Notes under the pieces: generated by a model
The model's input: only the letters and a program-made list of their open reading frames with translations
The model's database searches: none
Told to the model about the DNA's origin: nothing
Shown: positions 25,001 through 35,178 of the stretch, piece by piece
How the letters are laid out: every line of letters begins with the position of its first letter
Numbering within the stretch: position 1 is the first letter of the stretch
Program-made: the position numbers and the translations under genes
NCBI GenBank assembly: GCA_910586905.1
Contig: CAJUIV010000001.1
Span: 1 to 42,349 of the forward strand
DNA length: 42,349 nt
Reading direction: 5' to 3'
Source: an uncultured Christensenellaceae bacterium
GTDB taxonomy: Bacteria > Bacillota > Clostridia > Christensenellales > CAG-314

Positions 25001-28000
25001 TCCGTCGCGGCTGTCGAACTCGTAGTTATCGACAGCGGTATTTTTGAGTCTGAATTGAACCGTGTAAGTTCCTCTGCCCTCTACGTACGCGCAAAGCTGT
25101 CCGTTTTCGTTGAAATAGTAACTGTTCAGCGTCGTTGCTCCGCCGAGATTCAACTGCGTAGAACCTACGCCCGTCGAGTAAGAGAACGTTACGACTTCCA
25201 TTATATCGTCTACATAGTTGGCGATAAAGTTTGTAAATTTGGTATCGCCGCCTTCTTGCAACAACAACACCGATTCGTTCCACATCAGACCGTATTCGCT
25301 GATAGAACGTTTGACAACGCTGAAACTCAACGTTTTGGAATTGCCGCTTGCAAAGGTATAGTTCGCGTCGTTAAGTTCTATCGTAACGGTATAAGAACCT
25401 ACTTTTGTGGGCGCTTTACCTGCAGTTTGTCCGACGGAAGAGGTTGTGTTGTACGTAAGATTTTTGTAAACAGGTCTGTAATTTTTATCTATTTCGTCGT
25501 TTTGCGAATCGGAACCTACGTTGTAGTCGAAGTAAACCGCCGCTTCGTGCGCTTTACCGTACGCGCCGCCGTGATATCCGTCGGCCGCTTTATCGTACGT
25601 AATCGTACTAGGCGTAGACACGGAGATTTGACGGGGAGTTATCGCAAGAGTCGTCGTTACGTAGTTGCTTTCAACGCTCAGGTCATAGTTTGCAAAATTT
25701 TCCAGTTTATCGATACTTACGGTATATGTTTGACCGACTTTACTTTCCCAAGGAGCATATGCGGAACCGTTTAAAATTGCCTTGTGCGTTATCGATTGAT
25801 TTGTCGCAGTCAGCTGTCCTTCGAAAGATTCGTTAAGTTTCATACCCTCGACGGAGTACGTCAATCCCGATATTTCGTTTCCGTATACAACCGAATAAGT
25901 ATTAACCGTATTGTTACTGCCGCGCGTGTGAGCGTATATTACAAGCGGAGCTTTCTTTACCATAAATACCGGCGCGTCGGAATCGGCAGACTCTATGCTC
26001 GAGGTATTACGTCCGTCAGCCGTAACGAAAGTTACGTCGTAGTTTTCGGCATCGCTCGATACGCTCATTTTGTATCCGGCCTCAATAACGTTAATAGCGT
26101 TGGACGGCAAATTCAGATGTACGCTCAATGCTGTACGGCTGTCGCCGGAATTACCGAAAGTTACGGCTTCGCCGTCAATCAATTCGATAAACGAATCGAT
26201 GTGTCCGTCGAATTGTTTTGACAATTCCGCAAGGTTTAAAGGCTGATTGCCTTGATAATAGCCCCAAGCGTAATCTGCGTTACCGTCGGTAAATCCGCGA
26301 ACGGTTACGTTTACCTGACGTTTAACTACGGTAAGCTTGGTAGTTGCGTCAGCAGAGATTTGGATATTATCCGAGCCTTTGCATTTAGGAATTATAAAGC
26401 AATTTGCGCCTACCGACGTTTTTGCGTCGTAACCGGACAAAGTAAACGTTACTGTGTTATCCGTTAAATATTTGTTGAGTATGTCGGGAAGAAGCGTATC
26501 GGAAGACGAAACGTATGCAAATCCGCTGAATCTGCCGTTCAACGTATCCGTTCCTTCCGAACCGCTGAGAACCGTACCATATTGAACGCTCGCCGGGTCG
26601 GCCTTGAGAGTTAACGTCGCTTGACCTATCGGAATAGGAATACCCATCGTTCCCGACGACTTATAGTTGTCGCTGGAAGAACCGATATAAACGCAGTAAG
26701 TACCTACGTCTACGATTTCTTCAATGGCCTGTTCCGCGCCGTTAACGACTTTAACGTATCTGTAAGTGGGACTCGTCTGCGCGTCGCCGACCAATTCGGC
26801 TTTATAATAGTTGACAGCGCCACTGTAAATAAGTCCTTCTACTTCTTCGTTTTTCTCGTTTCTATGCCATACGCCGTAGCTTCCGATAGCGTTAAAGCTT
26901 ACTTCGGCCTGTTCGATTGTGTACAAACCCGCGTTATTGGCGTTGTCGTTTTGCTTGATACCGTCTTCGCTTTCGAAAGAGCAGTCTTTGAATTTGATTT
27001 CGTAGTTCTTACTCCACTTGTCGCCGCCGTCCGTTATATCGTTGTATTCGGCGTATATTGCGTATCCGCCGATTGTAACGCTGCCGCCGTTTCTGTGTAC
27101 TATAACGTTGTTGGTTAGTATGTCGGGATGCTCGGCGTTAGTCAAAGCGGCCGTTATCAGCGTGATGATATTTTGATTGCCGTTAGTGTAAACGCCGTCG
27201 TCGGGAGCCGTTACGTCGCCGCCGAAGAACAGCGTGCCGTCTATCGTAAACGTAAGCGTTTGCGCGGTTTCGCCGCCTTGTAAATTGTAAGTATTCTTTT
27301 GGTCGTCGATAGTAATCGTAACCGTGCGTTTGGAAACCGTTATCGTTCCGCCTATAAATTCGGTTATCTCGTAATTTTCAAGGTCGGGAGCCGACGCTGC
27401 GTTATCGTGAGTTATCTCGTGAGCGTTTATTCCGGCAAAACCGAAATCTTTACCGGCAGAATAAGTTGACGCGAAATACGCTACGGTAAGTTTACTGCCG
27501 TCGCCTAAAATTCCAACCGTCGTTTCGCCGTTAACCAGTCCTACCGCTTCGTAAGAATAGAATTCGGGAGCTTTGTCGCCGTACGTCAAATCGACGTTAA
27601 GGGCGTTAACGGTTATTTCCTTTTTAGCTACGTCGAAATACCAATCCTTTTCAAGGAATTTGTAGTTATCGTTTTCGGCGACTTCCAGATGCAAACGGTA
27701 CTTGCCCGCGCCCAGTTTGATTGCCTGCAAAGCGTCGAACAAATCGCTTACGCTTTCATACGCCGTTTCGTTGAGAGCATCGGTAACGCCCTCTTTGTAC
27801 AAATACGATTTAATCGAACCGAATCTTACTTGAGGTTCGGTGATTTTTTGTTTACCGACCTCGTCTGCGTACAAACCGTAAACCCAAGCGTCAATGAGTT
27901 TTTCGTTTTCGTACTGTGCTCCGTTGTCGAATGCGAAGTCCGTATTAAATTCGTTAGTCGTTTGTTTTACGGTAAACGCGCCGTTTTCAAACGTAACGTC

Positions 28001-31000
28001 GTAATTACCTTTTACGGTTTCGTCTACGTAAGCGCCGGATATAACGTAACCGCCGTTTCCGATAACGTCTTTGATGTTTCCGTCAAGGTTGTACGCGTCG
28101 GTACTTATAACAAAAATTTCACTGTCTTGGTTGATTTTCAACGCCGTACCGCGGTCGCTTTCCGTATATAAAACGTTTGTGTACGTGTTATTTTGAGTAA
28201 ATTCGACTTTGTAAGTCAACGTCGGCATATCGTCCGCCGTAGTGCCGTAAAACGCTTCCTGCGAGTCTATTTCCACTCTTAAAACAAGTTTATCAACGGT
28301 AAGAACGCCGTCTTTGTTTACGAACTCGTAGTTTGTAGCCGAAAGAGGATTAACGCTGTCGTTGACGAATCTCAAGTAGTATTCTCCGCCTGCGTCCGCA
28401 CCTTGAGTATAGTTTGTCGTATAATTGAAAACGCCTTCGAGTCCTAAAATATTCGAAATGTTTTCTCCGTCCGCAAATCCCTCTACCGTATACATAGAAG
28501 CATCGGATATCGAGACATTGTAAACGCTGCCGCGGCCGTCGAAATCGGCGGGAGAACGTTCTCCGAACAGTATTCTGAAGTTGATTTGAACCGTCAGTCT
28601 TTTTTTGCTTATAACGAACGTTACGGTGTCGTCCAAAATCAAATCGTTGTGATTGCCGGCGGTAACTTTTATTTGATATTCAACGTCTATTACGTCTTTA
28701 CGCGTTTGATTGGTAAATTCCGTCCAATCGTCGTCTGCCGCGCCGACTTCTTTAAACCACCATTTGGCGTTAATTATATCGTCGTTTACCAGATTTACGT
28801 TATTGTCTTTAAACAGCGGGTAAGCCGTTCCGTCGTAAACGCCCGATTCGTGTCCGGAAGTTACGGTCGCGCCGGTCATCGAGGCGTTCGTTATTTTATA
28901 ATTGCATACGCCGTTGTTTGCAAATACAACCGTATAGTTTCCGTTTGCAGCAACTTGTTCGCCCGAAAGGGCATACAAGCCTATATCGGATCTGTTGCTT
29001 GCTTCAATGCTGTCTTTGAGCGCCGAAAGAGTAAATACTGTTTGTGCCTCGTCGAACAAAACACCGCTGTCAACGCCGTTTGTCTTAGCCGTTTCGTATA
29101 CCGAGTTTTGATACAAATTTACCGTTGCGCCGTATGTACTTGACGCGCCGTTTTTAAACGTTACGGTTATTTTGCGGGGAACCACTACGAATTCCGCAGT
29201 GTTAACGGTTATAACGTAGTTTGTTGTGGTTAAAGTATAGCCGCTTGCAGTAACGTCCGTTTTTGCAGCGCCGTTCCATTCGGGAGTTAAAACGTAAGTT
29301 CCCGCCGGAGCTTTGTTGTTATTTGCGTAGTCCGTCGTATCCGCGGAATCCTTTTTGAACAACTTGATTACGATACCGTTACCGTCGTTGTTAAAGAAAC
29401 CGTTACCGGTTGACGTCCAAACTTTTTCAACGTCTTTTATCGTATCTCCGTAAACGTGATTGTTTACGCCCGTAACTTCGACAGTTACGTTATAACGAGC
29501 GATTACTAACGAACAGCTTAAATTTACGCCATCGTCTTTTGTAAAGTTCTCTACGCCGTCGCCGGTAATTTTGTCGACAAAAAGAGTATAACTGCCCGCG
29601 TTAAACGGACGGTTATTTCCCGTTTTGTCGCAAGTAAGAGTCGGCGCGGCAGTTTCGTCGTCCGCAGACTTTTTAGGCATATTGAGTATCGACGGAACAA
29701 CGTCGAAATAATCCCCTTTAAACGTCGCGTTCAAATTCGTACCGGTTTGTTCGCCGAGCGACCAAGTAACGATTATGGGTCTCGGCAAAACCGTCAGCGT
29801 TAAACCGCTGCTGTTCCACTGCTGATACGTCGAACTATCCGAAAAATCTATCGTGATTTTTACGTCGTACGTTCCCGCTTTCCAAGGCAGTCCGTTTACA
29901 AGTTCGCCGTTTTCTTCGCTCAAAGCGGTTGTCGACCCCTGAACGTAGAACGTAATCGAAGTGTTTTTAATATTTGCGCCCGTAGGTATTCCGCTGTTGT
30001 CCATTACCAACGTGTTTCCGACGTTGGCGCTGTTTTCGTTTGTTACTATCGTTCCGTCTATAAATCCGTTAGCGCCGAACAGATAGTTGTTAACGGCATA
30101 CTTTATAGTAACCTGAGAAGCGGTTATAGCGTAATACAAAGAAATTTGCGCGCCGTAATCTTCGGAGTACGAAATCGCGTACGGAAGAACGCTCTCTTCG
30201 ATAAAGTTACCGCCGATGAATATAGGATTTCCTTTTTCGTCAATACCGTCGTTTCCCGCTTCCCAAACATAGTTCCATGCATTGTCGCCGTTTATCGTAA
30301 GCAAAGCGTAGTACTGTCCGCGAATCGCAGAGCCGCCAGCTCTGTCTACGTCCGCTTGAGTTGCGCTGGGAGTAACGGTTCCGTTACGTTTTCCGTACAG
30401 AACGCCGTAAGTAACGCCGTTCAAATTTCCCGTCAAAACGGTATTCAATTCGGTTATAGGTTTCGTCCACTCCATTGCTCTTGCATTTCCGAGAGAAGGA
30501 GCCTCGATTGTAGCGCGTTCGACGGTAAATTCCGCAGTAGGATTACCCGTAATTCCGTCGTCCCACACAAAATTGCCGTTACTTATAACGAATTCGAACG
30601 AGTACGTTCCCGCGTTGGCAAACGTAAACGTCGCTTCCGTTGCAGAACCGAATACGAACGCGCTTGTGTAATTAACGTTGTGAGATTTTTCGAATCCCCC
30701 GAACTTCCAGGCTCCGACAACGCTAACGTTAAGCACGTCGCTCCAATCAAAACCTGTAACGCTGGACGTATAATCGTTAAAAGCAAACGATTTGACAGTA
30801 TCTTTTCCGAACGTTAAGCTCGCCGAAGCATCGTTCATTGCGGGAGCCGAAATTTTGAACGGAGTTATTTCAAACCCGTTGTTGGTTAAACTGACGTTAC
30901 CGTCTAATTTATAGTTATCCGATTTGCCGCCCTTCTTATTTGTTGCGGTAACCGTGTATGTACCTACGTTTACAACTTTGCCTTCCGTTAGACTTGCGCC

Positions 31001-34000
31001 CGCATTTGCGGTATAAGTAAAATCGACGTCAATATCGTCCGTTCCGCATTTACTTGAAATAACGTATCCGGTTACAACACGAGCAGAACCGTCGTAAACT
31101 TGCTGCAAAATTGCGCTCGTCCAATCGATGATTATCGCCTTTTTGTCTACCGTAAACGTAAACTCTACCGCGTCCGTACCGCCGTCGCCCGCGGGGTCGA
31201 GTCCGTCGCTCCACCTAAAGTTTTCCTCGGGAGTTACGGATACTGTATAAGCGCCGGCATTTAACAACGAGCCTTCTCCGCTTATAACGATTTTGAGCAT
31301 TTTTTGACCGTTGTCCGCGCCGTACAGATAATCCGTATAATTCGCTATGTAAGCCGTAAAGTCGTACGCTGAACCTTTGTATGTTTCCGTAACGCTTTCC
31401 TTACCGTTTTCCAGCTTAGGTTTAGAAATAAACGGCGTTGTGATATCGAAAGTCAAGTCGAACGGATTTTCGGTTAACTCGTAGTTCACTTTATAACTGT
31501 AAGTCCCGTCTTCGACAAGCGTATCGATTGTAAAATCGGTTACGCTAACCGTATACGTTCCCGCGTTTATAATCGTAGTTTCGTCTGCGATTACTTCGCC
31601 GCCGAACAAAATAGCGTATGTAAATCCGTCGATGACGACTTCGCTATCCAACAACGTACCGTTTATCGAAGGAACATGGCATTCGCCGTCGTACTTAAAC
31701 GCCGTTTCACTCAAAACGGGAGATAACTTAGCTTTGTTAATCGTTACGTTTTCCGCCTTAATTTCTTCGGGAGCGGCGTTTTTATCTACGGCTCCGCTCC
31801 AAGTGTAATTGGCGCCCAGAGTTATAGCGAAACTGTAAACGCCGGCGTCGATAACGGTTATTTTACCGTCCGCAGTTGTTATACGCGAAGTTGAAACGTT
31901 TGTTGTTCCGTCGCGAAGAACGCCCGTTGCCGTAACGGACATAATGCTTGCGTAAGTATCTGTTCCGACGAGCGTATCGACGTTCCAATTTTTTATTGCG
32001 AATTCTATTTGAGAACCGGTATAAGACGTATTATTCTTAGCTAAATCGATTTCGAGTTTCGTTATTTCCTTACGGTAAACGTAAAACTCGCTCGTAACGT
32101 CCGCGCAAGTAACGTCGGAAGCTAAAACTCCGTCGTTAAAAGACGTGGCGATCTTGTACGTTACTGTATATATACCGGCGTTAACTGGAGCTTCGGACGA
32201 ATTTGAAATCTCCGTTCCGTCGTTAGCGGTTCCGCTATATACGGGCGCCGCCAAACCTACCCAATTTCTTAAACCGTTTGTATTAACGTTCGCGTCAGGC
32301 ATAGCTTCGCCGTAAGTAAAGCTGTTTTGCGTTGCCGTAAAATACAACCGAGCGGGAGTTATTTCGAATTCAATATTTTTTGCGGCGCAGTCGTCTTTTG
32401 CCCAAGCGTAGTTTTCGCCTTGACCGTCTTTAAAGCTTAACTCTACGGCATACTTTTTAGCGTGTTTTATTTCTTCCGTTCCGACAAGCGCTAAAACATC
32501 CTCGAGAGTATCGTCATACGCAAACACGCCGCTTCCGCTTGGCAAATTCAAAAAGTCGCCAAGCTCTTTTACCGTATTATCGAATACCGCGGTTTTATTG
32601 AGCCCGTCAACCGAAATGTAACGGTGAGTTATCTCGAATTCAGACGTTTCGGATTTACCTTCTTGATAAAAAGCCGTTTCCGCAGTTTTAGCGTAAACGC
32701 AGTAAGTTCCGCGTTTCGTGGGAATCTCCGTAGTAGCAGTGTTTTCGTCCGCGCCTTTTTTAAAGTAATACAACTGATACGAAGGCTTATCTTCGCTGTC
32801 TTGTTGATCGGTAATATCCTTACGAACGGAAGAGGTAAAGTTCATACCGGAGTTGCCCTCTACTTCGCCGCGTACGGCGAACGAAGCTCCTTCATTATCG
32901 CCGTATTGTCTTTCCGTCTCGTAACCGTCAAGCACCGTGGTAACTTGGGCTTTATCTACTTTGATTTGGAAAACGGTCGAATAGTCGTTACTCTTTTCGG
33001 AATCGTAGTAATTTGTATTGCCGGAGAAATACACGTTAGCCGATCTGTCGTCTTGATTTTGTAATGATACGCTGACGGTAAACACGCCTCCGCGTTTAAA
33101 AGTTAAAACTCCGTTTTCGTAAACGGCATAAGGACTGTTAGTAGTAACGTCCATTTTTTCTTCTACGTCGGGTAAAGTTAACTTTGTAGAACAACCTGCG
33201 TCGCTCCATTCAAGTTGGTTCGTTTCCAACGTAGGTCTGTCGATAGGCTTTCTGTCAATCGTTACGCGGAAATTACCCGACACCGCAACACTCTTTACCA
33301 AATTAGAATCGCTGCTTTCATCATAAATTTTACAATCTATAGTTGCGGATATTTTTATCAATTTAACTTCGCGCGTCAAATAATCAACTTTTGAAGATGC
33401 CGATCCGTTTGGATTTGTAAAATATGCAAAAGTATATCCATCGAATTCGGACAGAGGAATTTGAATGGTATCTACGGCATATTCAAATTCAACCACAATG
33501 CCGTCCACGTCTATCTTATCGGATAGCGCTTCTTGATTTTTTAACGTATTACCAGGGTTTGTGCTAACTAATTTGGATGAAATAGAATGCGGAGCAGTGT
33601 ATTTCACGTTGAAAGTAAGCGACAACGGTTTTACGGAAAAACCGTCAGAACCCGTATATGGAATTTCGATTGTACTGTCGTATGTAACGTCATCGCTGGT
33701 CAACGCTTCCTTTATAGCTTCTCCGGTTGGAGCGAACGACAATCCGCTAAATCCTAAGTGTTCGAAAGGAATATTTTCCGTACTGGGATTACCGTTATTC
33801 CAGATAGCGTAAACGTAAGTGCTGCCGCTGCCGGAACTCAAACACAACGTATCTCCGTCAATATAGGTATCGGAAGTAAAGTTTGCAGGGGGAGTGTATC
33901 CTCTAACTTCCAACGCGCCGTATTCCAATCGGCGGAAACTGAATTCTTTGGTCAAAGTTTGAGTTTGTTCGCCGATTTTTACTGTTACGCCGATATTAAC

Positions 34001-34639
34001 GCTACGTCTTTCGGAATTAGTTATATCTGTAGTGCCGGTGCCGCCTTCAATTACAAAAGAAGTTACGGCATTACTGTCAGCGGCAATCTTTTCAACGTGA
34101 TTAGGGTAAGCGACCAAGATTTGCAAACGCGTTTTTACTTCGTTATCCGTCATACCTTGCGTAAACGCGTAAAAACCGTCGGCGTTAATGTAGTAGTCTC
34201 CTTGCAACTCGTAACCGTCGATAGCGGTAAGCTCGGCGGAGACTACCTCTGCGGCAATAACGGTCGTCAAAGACATATCGACGGAATATTCCGTTCCTCC
34301 CACGACAACCGACATAACGTTCGTTTCTCCCGCAAGCAGTTTGCCGTTTAAGTCTCCGTTTATTTTAACCGAGTAGTTGGTTTTATCAATCGGCTCGGTA
34401 GTTCCGTCGGCATTTACGCCGGTTACCGTTAAAATACTTTTGATGGTTTCCGCCGTATGGTCGTCGGGAATATTCTCCTTTTGCGTAAGTTCCGCAATGA
34501 CGGTATTATACGACGGCGTAACGTTATCGTCGCCGCCTTGTGCAAAAGCAAAAGCTCCAATAAACAACGAAAGGCACAGCGTTACTACAAGCAACGCCAT
34601 AGTCAACGTCCATTTTTTGGATTTTGTATAGTATGTCAT
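22058..34639 (-). CDS. Giant MBG/YDG-repeat surface protein, single C-terminal membrane anchor
   Basis: 4193 residues in one uninterrupted frame of 12.6 kb. A signal peptide (positive TKSKKW, hydrophobic core, likely cleavage at AFA-Q near residue 33) is followed by dozens of MBG/YDG-type beta-sandwich repeats. Their marks are YDG, YTG or YSG openings, YGD/YGE/YGT openings, and NAGTYTV or VGTYxV closings ending in NYxW. A longer module recurs near residues 3345 and 3983. A single membrane helix (about 4138-4161) and a 32-residue charged cytoplasmic tail end the protein; there is no LPXTG. MBG repeats occur in large adhesins and mucus-binding proteins. ATG at 34639 has GGGAGG 5 bases upstream; the in-frame GTG at 34654 lies in the ribosome binding site and is rejected. 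Adhesin role is inferred. Confidence 0.88.
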   Translation of the reverse strand: MTYYTKSKKWTLTMALLVVTLCLSLFIGAFAFAQGGDDNVTPSYNTVIAELTQKENIPDDHTAETIKSILTVTGVNADGTTEPIDKTNYSVKINGDLNGKLLAGETNVMSVVVGGTEYSVDMSLTTVIAAEVVSAELTAIDGYELQGDYYINADGFYAFTQGMTDNEVKTRLQILVAYPNHVEKIAADSNAVTSFVIEGGTGTTDITNSERRSVNIGVTVKIGEQTQTLTKEFSFRRLEYGALEVRGYTPPANFTSDTYIDGDTLCLSSGSGSTYVYAIWNNGNPSTENIPFEHLGFSGLSFAPTGEAIKEALTSDDVTYDSTIEIPYTGSDGFSVKPLSLTFNVKYTAPHSISSKLVSTNPGNTLKNQEALSDKIDVDGIVVEFEYAVDTIQIPLSEFDGYTFAYFTNPNGSASSKVDYLTREVKLIKISATIDCKIYDESSDSNLVKSVAVSGNFRVTIDRKPIDRPTLETNQLEWSDAGCSTKLTLPDVEEKMDVTTNSPYAVYENGVLTFKRGGVFTVSVSLQNQDDRSANVYFSGNTNYYDSEKSNDYSTVFQIKVDKAQVTTVLDGYETERQYGDNEGASFAVRGEVEGNSGMNFTSSVRKDITDQQDSEDKPSYQLYYFKKGADENTATTEIPTKRGTYCVYAKTAETAFYQEGKSETSEFEITHRYISVDGLNKTAVFDNTVKELGDFLNLPSGSGVFAYDDTLEDVLALVGTEEIKHAKKYAVELSFKDGQGENYAWAKDDCAAKNIEFEITPARLYFTATQNSFTYGEAMPDANVNTNGLRNWVGLAAPVYSGTANDGTEISNSSEAPVNAGIYTVTYKIATSFNDGVLASDVTCADVTSEFYVYRKEITKLEIDLAKNNTSYTGSQIEFAIKNWNVDTLVGTDTYASIMSVTATGVLRDGTTNVSTSRITTADGKITVIDAGVYSFAITLGANYTWSGAVDKNAAPEEIKAENVTINKAKLSPVLSETAFKYDGECHVPSINGTLLDSEVVIDGFTYAILFGGEVIADETTIINAGTYTVSVTDFTIDTLVEDGTYSYKVNYELTENPFDLTFDITTPFISKPKLENGKESVTETYKGSAYDFTAYIANYTDYLYGADNGQKMLKIVISGEGSLLNAGAYTVSVTPEENFRWSDGLDPAGDGGTDAVEFTFTVDKKAIIIDWTSAILQQVYDGSARVVTGYVISSKCGTDDIDVDFTYTANAGASLTEGKVVNVGTYTVTATNKKGGKSDNYKLDGNVSLTNNGFEITPFKISAPAMNDASASLTFGKDTVKSFAFNDYTSSVTGFDWSDVLNVSVVGAWKFGGFEKSHNVNYTSAFVFGSATEATFTFANAGTYSFEFVISNGNFVWDDGITGNPTAEFTVERATIEAPSLGNARAMEWTKPITELNTVLTGNLNGVTYGVLYGKRNGTVTPSATQADVDRAGGSAIRGQYYALLTINGDNAWNYVWEAGNDGIDEKGNPIFIGGNFIEESVLPYAISYSEDYGAQISLYYAITASQVTIKYAVNNYLFGANGFIDGTIVTNENSANVGNTLVMDNSGIPTGANIKNTSITFYVQGSTTALSEENGELVNGLPWKAGTYDVKITIDFSDSSTYQQWNSSGLTLTVLPRPIIVTWSLGEQTGTNLNATFKGDYFDVVPSILNMPKKSADDETAAPTLTCDKTGNNRPFNAGSYTLFVDKITGDGVENFTKDDGVNLSCSLVIARYNVTVEVTGVNNHVYGDTIKDVEKVWTSTGNGFFNNDGNGIVIKLFKKDSADTTDYANNNKAPAGTYVLTPEWNGAAKTDVTASGYTLTTTNYVITVNTAEFVVVPRKITVTFKNGASSTYGATVNLYQNSVYETAKTNGVDSGVLFDEAQTVFTLSALKDSIEASNRSDIGLYALSGEQVAANGNYTVVFANNGVCNYKITNASMTGATVTSGHESGVYDGTAYPLFKDNNVNLVNDDIINAKWWFKEVGAADDDWTEFTNQTRKDVIDVEYQIKVTAGNHNDLILDDTVTFVISKKRLTVQINFRILFGERSPADFDGRGSVYNVSISDASMYTVEGFADGENISNILGLEGVFNYTTNYTQGADAGGEYYLRFVNDSVNPLSATNYEFVNKDGVLTVDKLVLRVEIDSQEAFYGTTADDMPTLTYKVEFTQNNTYTNVLYTESDRGTALKINQDSEIFVISTDAYNLDGNIKDVIGNGGYVISGAYVDETVKGNYDVTFENGAFTVKQTTNEFNTDFAFDNGAQYENEKLIDAWVYGLYADEVGKQKITEPQVRFGSIKSYLYKEGVTDALNETAYESVSDLFDALQAIKLGAGKYRLHLEVAENDNYKFLEKDWYFDVAKKEITVNALNVDLTYGDKAPEFYSYEAVGLVNGETTVGILGDGSKLTVAYFASTYSAGKDFGFAGINAHEITHDNAASAPDLENYEITEFIGGTITVSKRTVTITIDDQKNTYNLQGGETAQTLTFTIDGTLFFGGDVTAPDDGVYTNGNQNIITLITAALTNAEHPDILTNNVIVHRNGGSVTIGGYAIYAEYNDITDGGDKWSKNYEIKFKDCSFESEDGIKQNDNANNAGLYTIEQAEVSFNAIGSYGVWHRNEKNEEVEGLIYSGAVNYYKAELVGDAQTSPTYRYVKVVNGAEQAIEEIVDVGTYCVYIGSSSDNYKSSGTMGIPIPIGQATLTLKADPASVQYGTVLSGSEGTDTLNGRFSGFAYVSSSDTLLPDILNKYLTDNTVTFTLSGYDAKTSVGANCFIIPKCKGSDNIQISADATTKLTVVKRQVNVTVRGFTDGNADYAWGYYQGNQPLNLAELSKQFDGHIDSFIELIDGEAVTFGNSGDSRTALSVHLNLPSNAINVIEAGYKMSVSSDAENYDVTFVTADGRNTSSIESADSDAPVFMVKKAPLVIYAHTRGSNNTVNTYSVVYGNEISGLTYSVEGMKLNESFEGQLTATNQSITHKAILNGSAYAPWESKVGQTYTVSIDKLENFANYDLSVESNYVTTTLAITPRQISVSTPSTITYDKAADGYHGGAYGKAHEAAVYFDYNVGSDSQNDEIDKNYRPVYKNLTYNTTSSVGQTAGKAPTKVGSYTVTIELNDANYTFASGNSKTLSFSVVKRSISEYGLMWNESVLLLQEGGDTKFTNFIANYVDDIMEVVTFSYSTGVGSTQLNLGGATTLNSYYFNENGQLCAYVEGRGTYTVQFRLKNTAVDNYEFDSRDGTLVTSYFSITSSALTMTLSIEGWQYNDAPKSPVTYVNGVLMESGVIYTYALITGNFDESLLGHDLTNIDGIARDPLSSNVTFNAGYYVLCAVHDGEIQNEDGSVSTQRVTKYYIFQVTKRGVAAPSVNAGGYKFNGQEQSLTVKYDDMLMRASYDGRVATTEGGIVVYATNAGEYKVKFTLVNGANYKWSSDADAVDGVVTLSWNIAIDDAKNNGHITVPNYNEAVFGSVAIDPWTVKQGYGNHVTVYCADRSKNQTVHEVTNWTVGLPVGTNVGDYWIKLVLSDGGVNFTDKETFAELTVKPLEIYATAVGRLTYGDDFETHGIFGYTVSGLLFGNKVTETAVKYVLAEDYGVLQAGGNYFVLLDADENGIVKGLSAGDNYVIKAVRGELTVNRRSVTVTIGNASSQYGEKIDLSGVSVTYSNNLPKDGLKVEITTDATEESVVNGYLIYLLDNYDDANYNVTVNYGTYTVMQRQVSVTLTAGGGEYASENITPVSYSQVLDRNGQDILDFVKGKLTLTVTYTGVANSGESFTNSTVMPKLAGTYIATVRGSGNANFIIVGEPFTQFVITQKEVDASKLVIANAVYDKQSHKPVVSVPEQYRDMFYFDDNGVEKLVFTQDDKEFTNAATHIFVLTLNDEFNYKWKSSDVAEREVQFVIEKADNELIGNIAINGWQFGDYDAAVNSPNAEVKFGGDRIVFTYSSHQNGVYTSGAPERSDVGTYWVRVTVAEDAEGNYKSFESAPVSFQITRKALNAPTLSVVSEGENKNDVYTGGELYSSILGFDMTLMDLGYEGHTGTIGGNMVVYAINAGTYVVTFTLVNDSNYRWANAEGNKVQLSWTIERQKVAKPTANTDKFMVNGKTLTYLPVGFDEEIMTIEGNQSAYGGTFTVSVGLKDTANFVWEDGTFDNITFDWNVTGVNTVFTIVVSVLSGASAAMVVLAGVQILLDRRKKRLTDKAIDERSKAEETQTEEKQQGGNE

Positions 34640-34652
34640 CGTTTCCTCCCTC

Positions 34653-34668
34653 ACCCGCCGACGCGGGT
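34653..34668 (-). promoter_or_regulatory. Small hairpin before the ribosome binding site of the giant gene
   Basis: ACCCGC and GCGGGT (6-bp GC stem, 4-base loop) stand directly next to the GAGGGAGG ribosome binding site. It may protect the 5' end or modulate translation of a very long mRNA. Confidence 0.4.
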
Positions 34669-35062
34669 AACGTTAAACATAAATTATATTATAAAATTAA
34701 ACTTTGCCGTATTCGCCGTTATGGTTACGTCTATCGACGGTTTTATCGATAACGGATTGACTGCGAACCGTCGAAAACGTACGTAGACGGCAAAACACCG
34801 AAATGCCGACAAACGTTTTCAAGCGTATCATACGATATCACGGTAAAACAAGCGCGATTTAAAAGACGAACGACTTTGAAACGGTCAGTTCTTTTCTAGG
34901 TAAAACGCATTCAACGCAGAACGTAAGTTCCGAGTACTTCTATCAGACGGAATAACTTATTGCAAAAACGCAAAATCCAAATAAAACACGCGCCGAAAAG
35001 CGGAATTTTTGGGAAAACGCGTTTTTTAAGGACATAATAAACAGATATTCAAAACAGACGAA
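34669..35062. other. Upstream region of the giant gene, no gene seen
   Basis: About 390 bases between the tandem terminator hairpins and the giant gene leader. TATAAT-like stretches occur near 34685-34700 on the minus strand, but no acceptable -35 lies at the right distance. The promoter is therefore unassigned and may need an activator. A short frame across this area crosses the terminator and has no ribosome binding site, so it is not annotated. Confidence 0.4.
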
Positions 35063-35094
35063 TTTTGACAATAATTTTTCAATTATTGTCAAAA
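35063..35094. terminator. Second AT-rich hairpin behind the coiled-coil gene terminator
   Basis: A 14-bp perfect stem (35063-35076 with 35081-35094), 4-base loop. On the minus strand it directly follows the T run of the terminator at 35097-35125. The two form a tandem terminator that insulates the giant gene from upstream transcription. Confidence 0.55.
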
Positions 35095-35096
35095 AT

Positions 35097-35125
35097 AAAA
35101 AAAACCTTACGACAGGAGCCGTAAG
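35097..35125 (-). terminator. Intrinsic terminator of the small coiled-coil gene
   Basis: Minus strand CTTACG / CGTAAG stem (35106-35111 with 35120-35125), 8-base loop, then GG and eight T. Confidence 0.8.
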
Positions 35126-35169
35126 ATTGCAACTTTCGATTACACATATTTGCAAACAACTCCGAGGCG

Positions 35170-35178
35170 CCCCCCCCC
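35170..35178. repeat. Run of nine C
   Basis: Nine consecutive C on the plus strand, 8 bases past the stop of the small coiled-coil gene, in otherwise AT-rich spacer. It is the only such tract noticed in the window. It could be a slippage-prone site or a base-calling or assembly artefact. Confidence 0.8.

Noticed and set aside
34943..35155. 70-codon minus-strand frame
   Set aside because: It crosses the terminator and hairpin at 35063-35125 and has no ribosome binding site.
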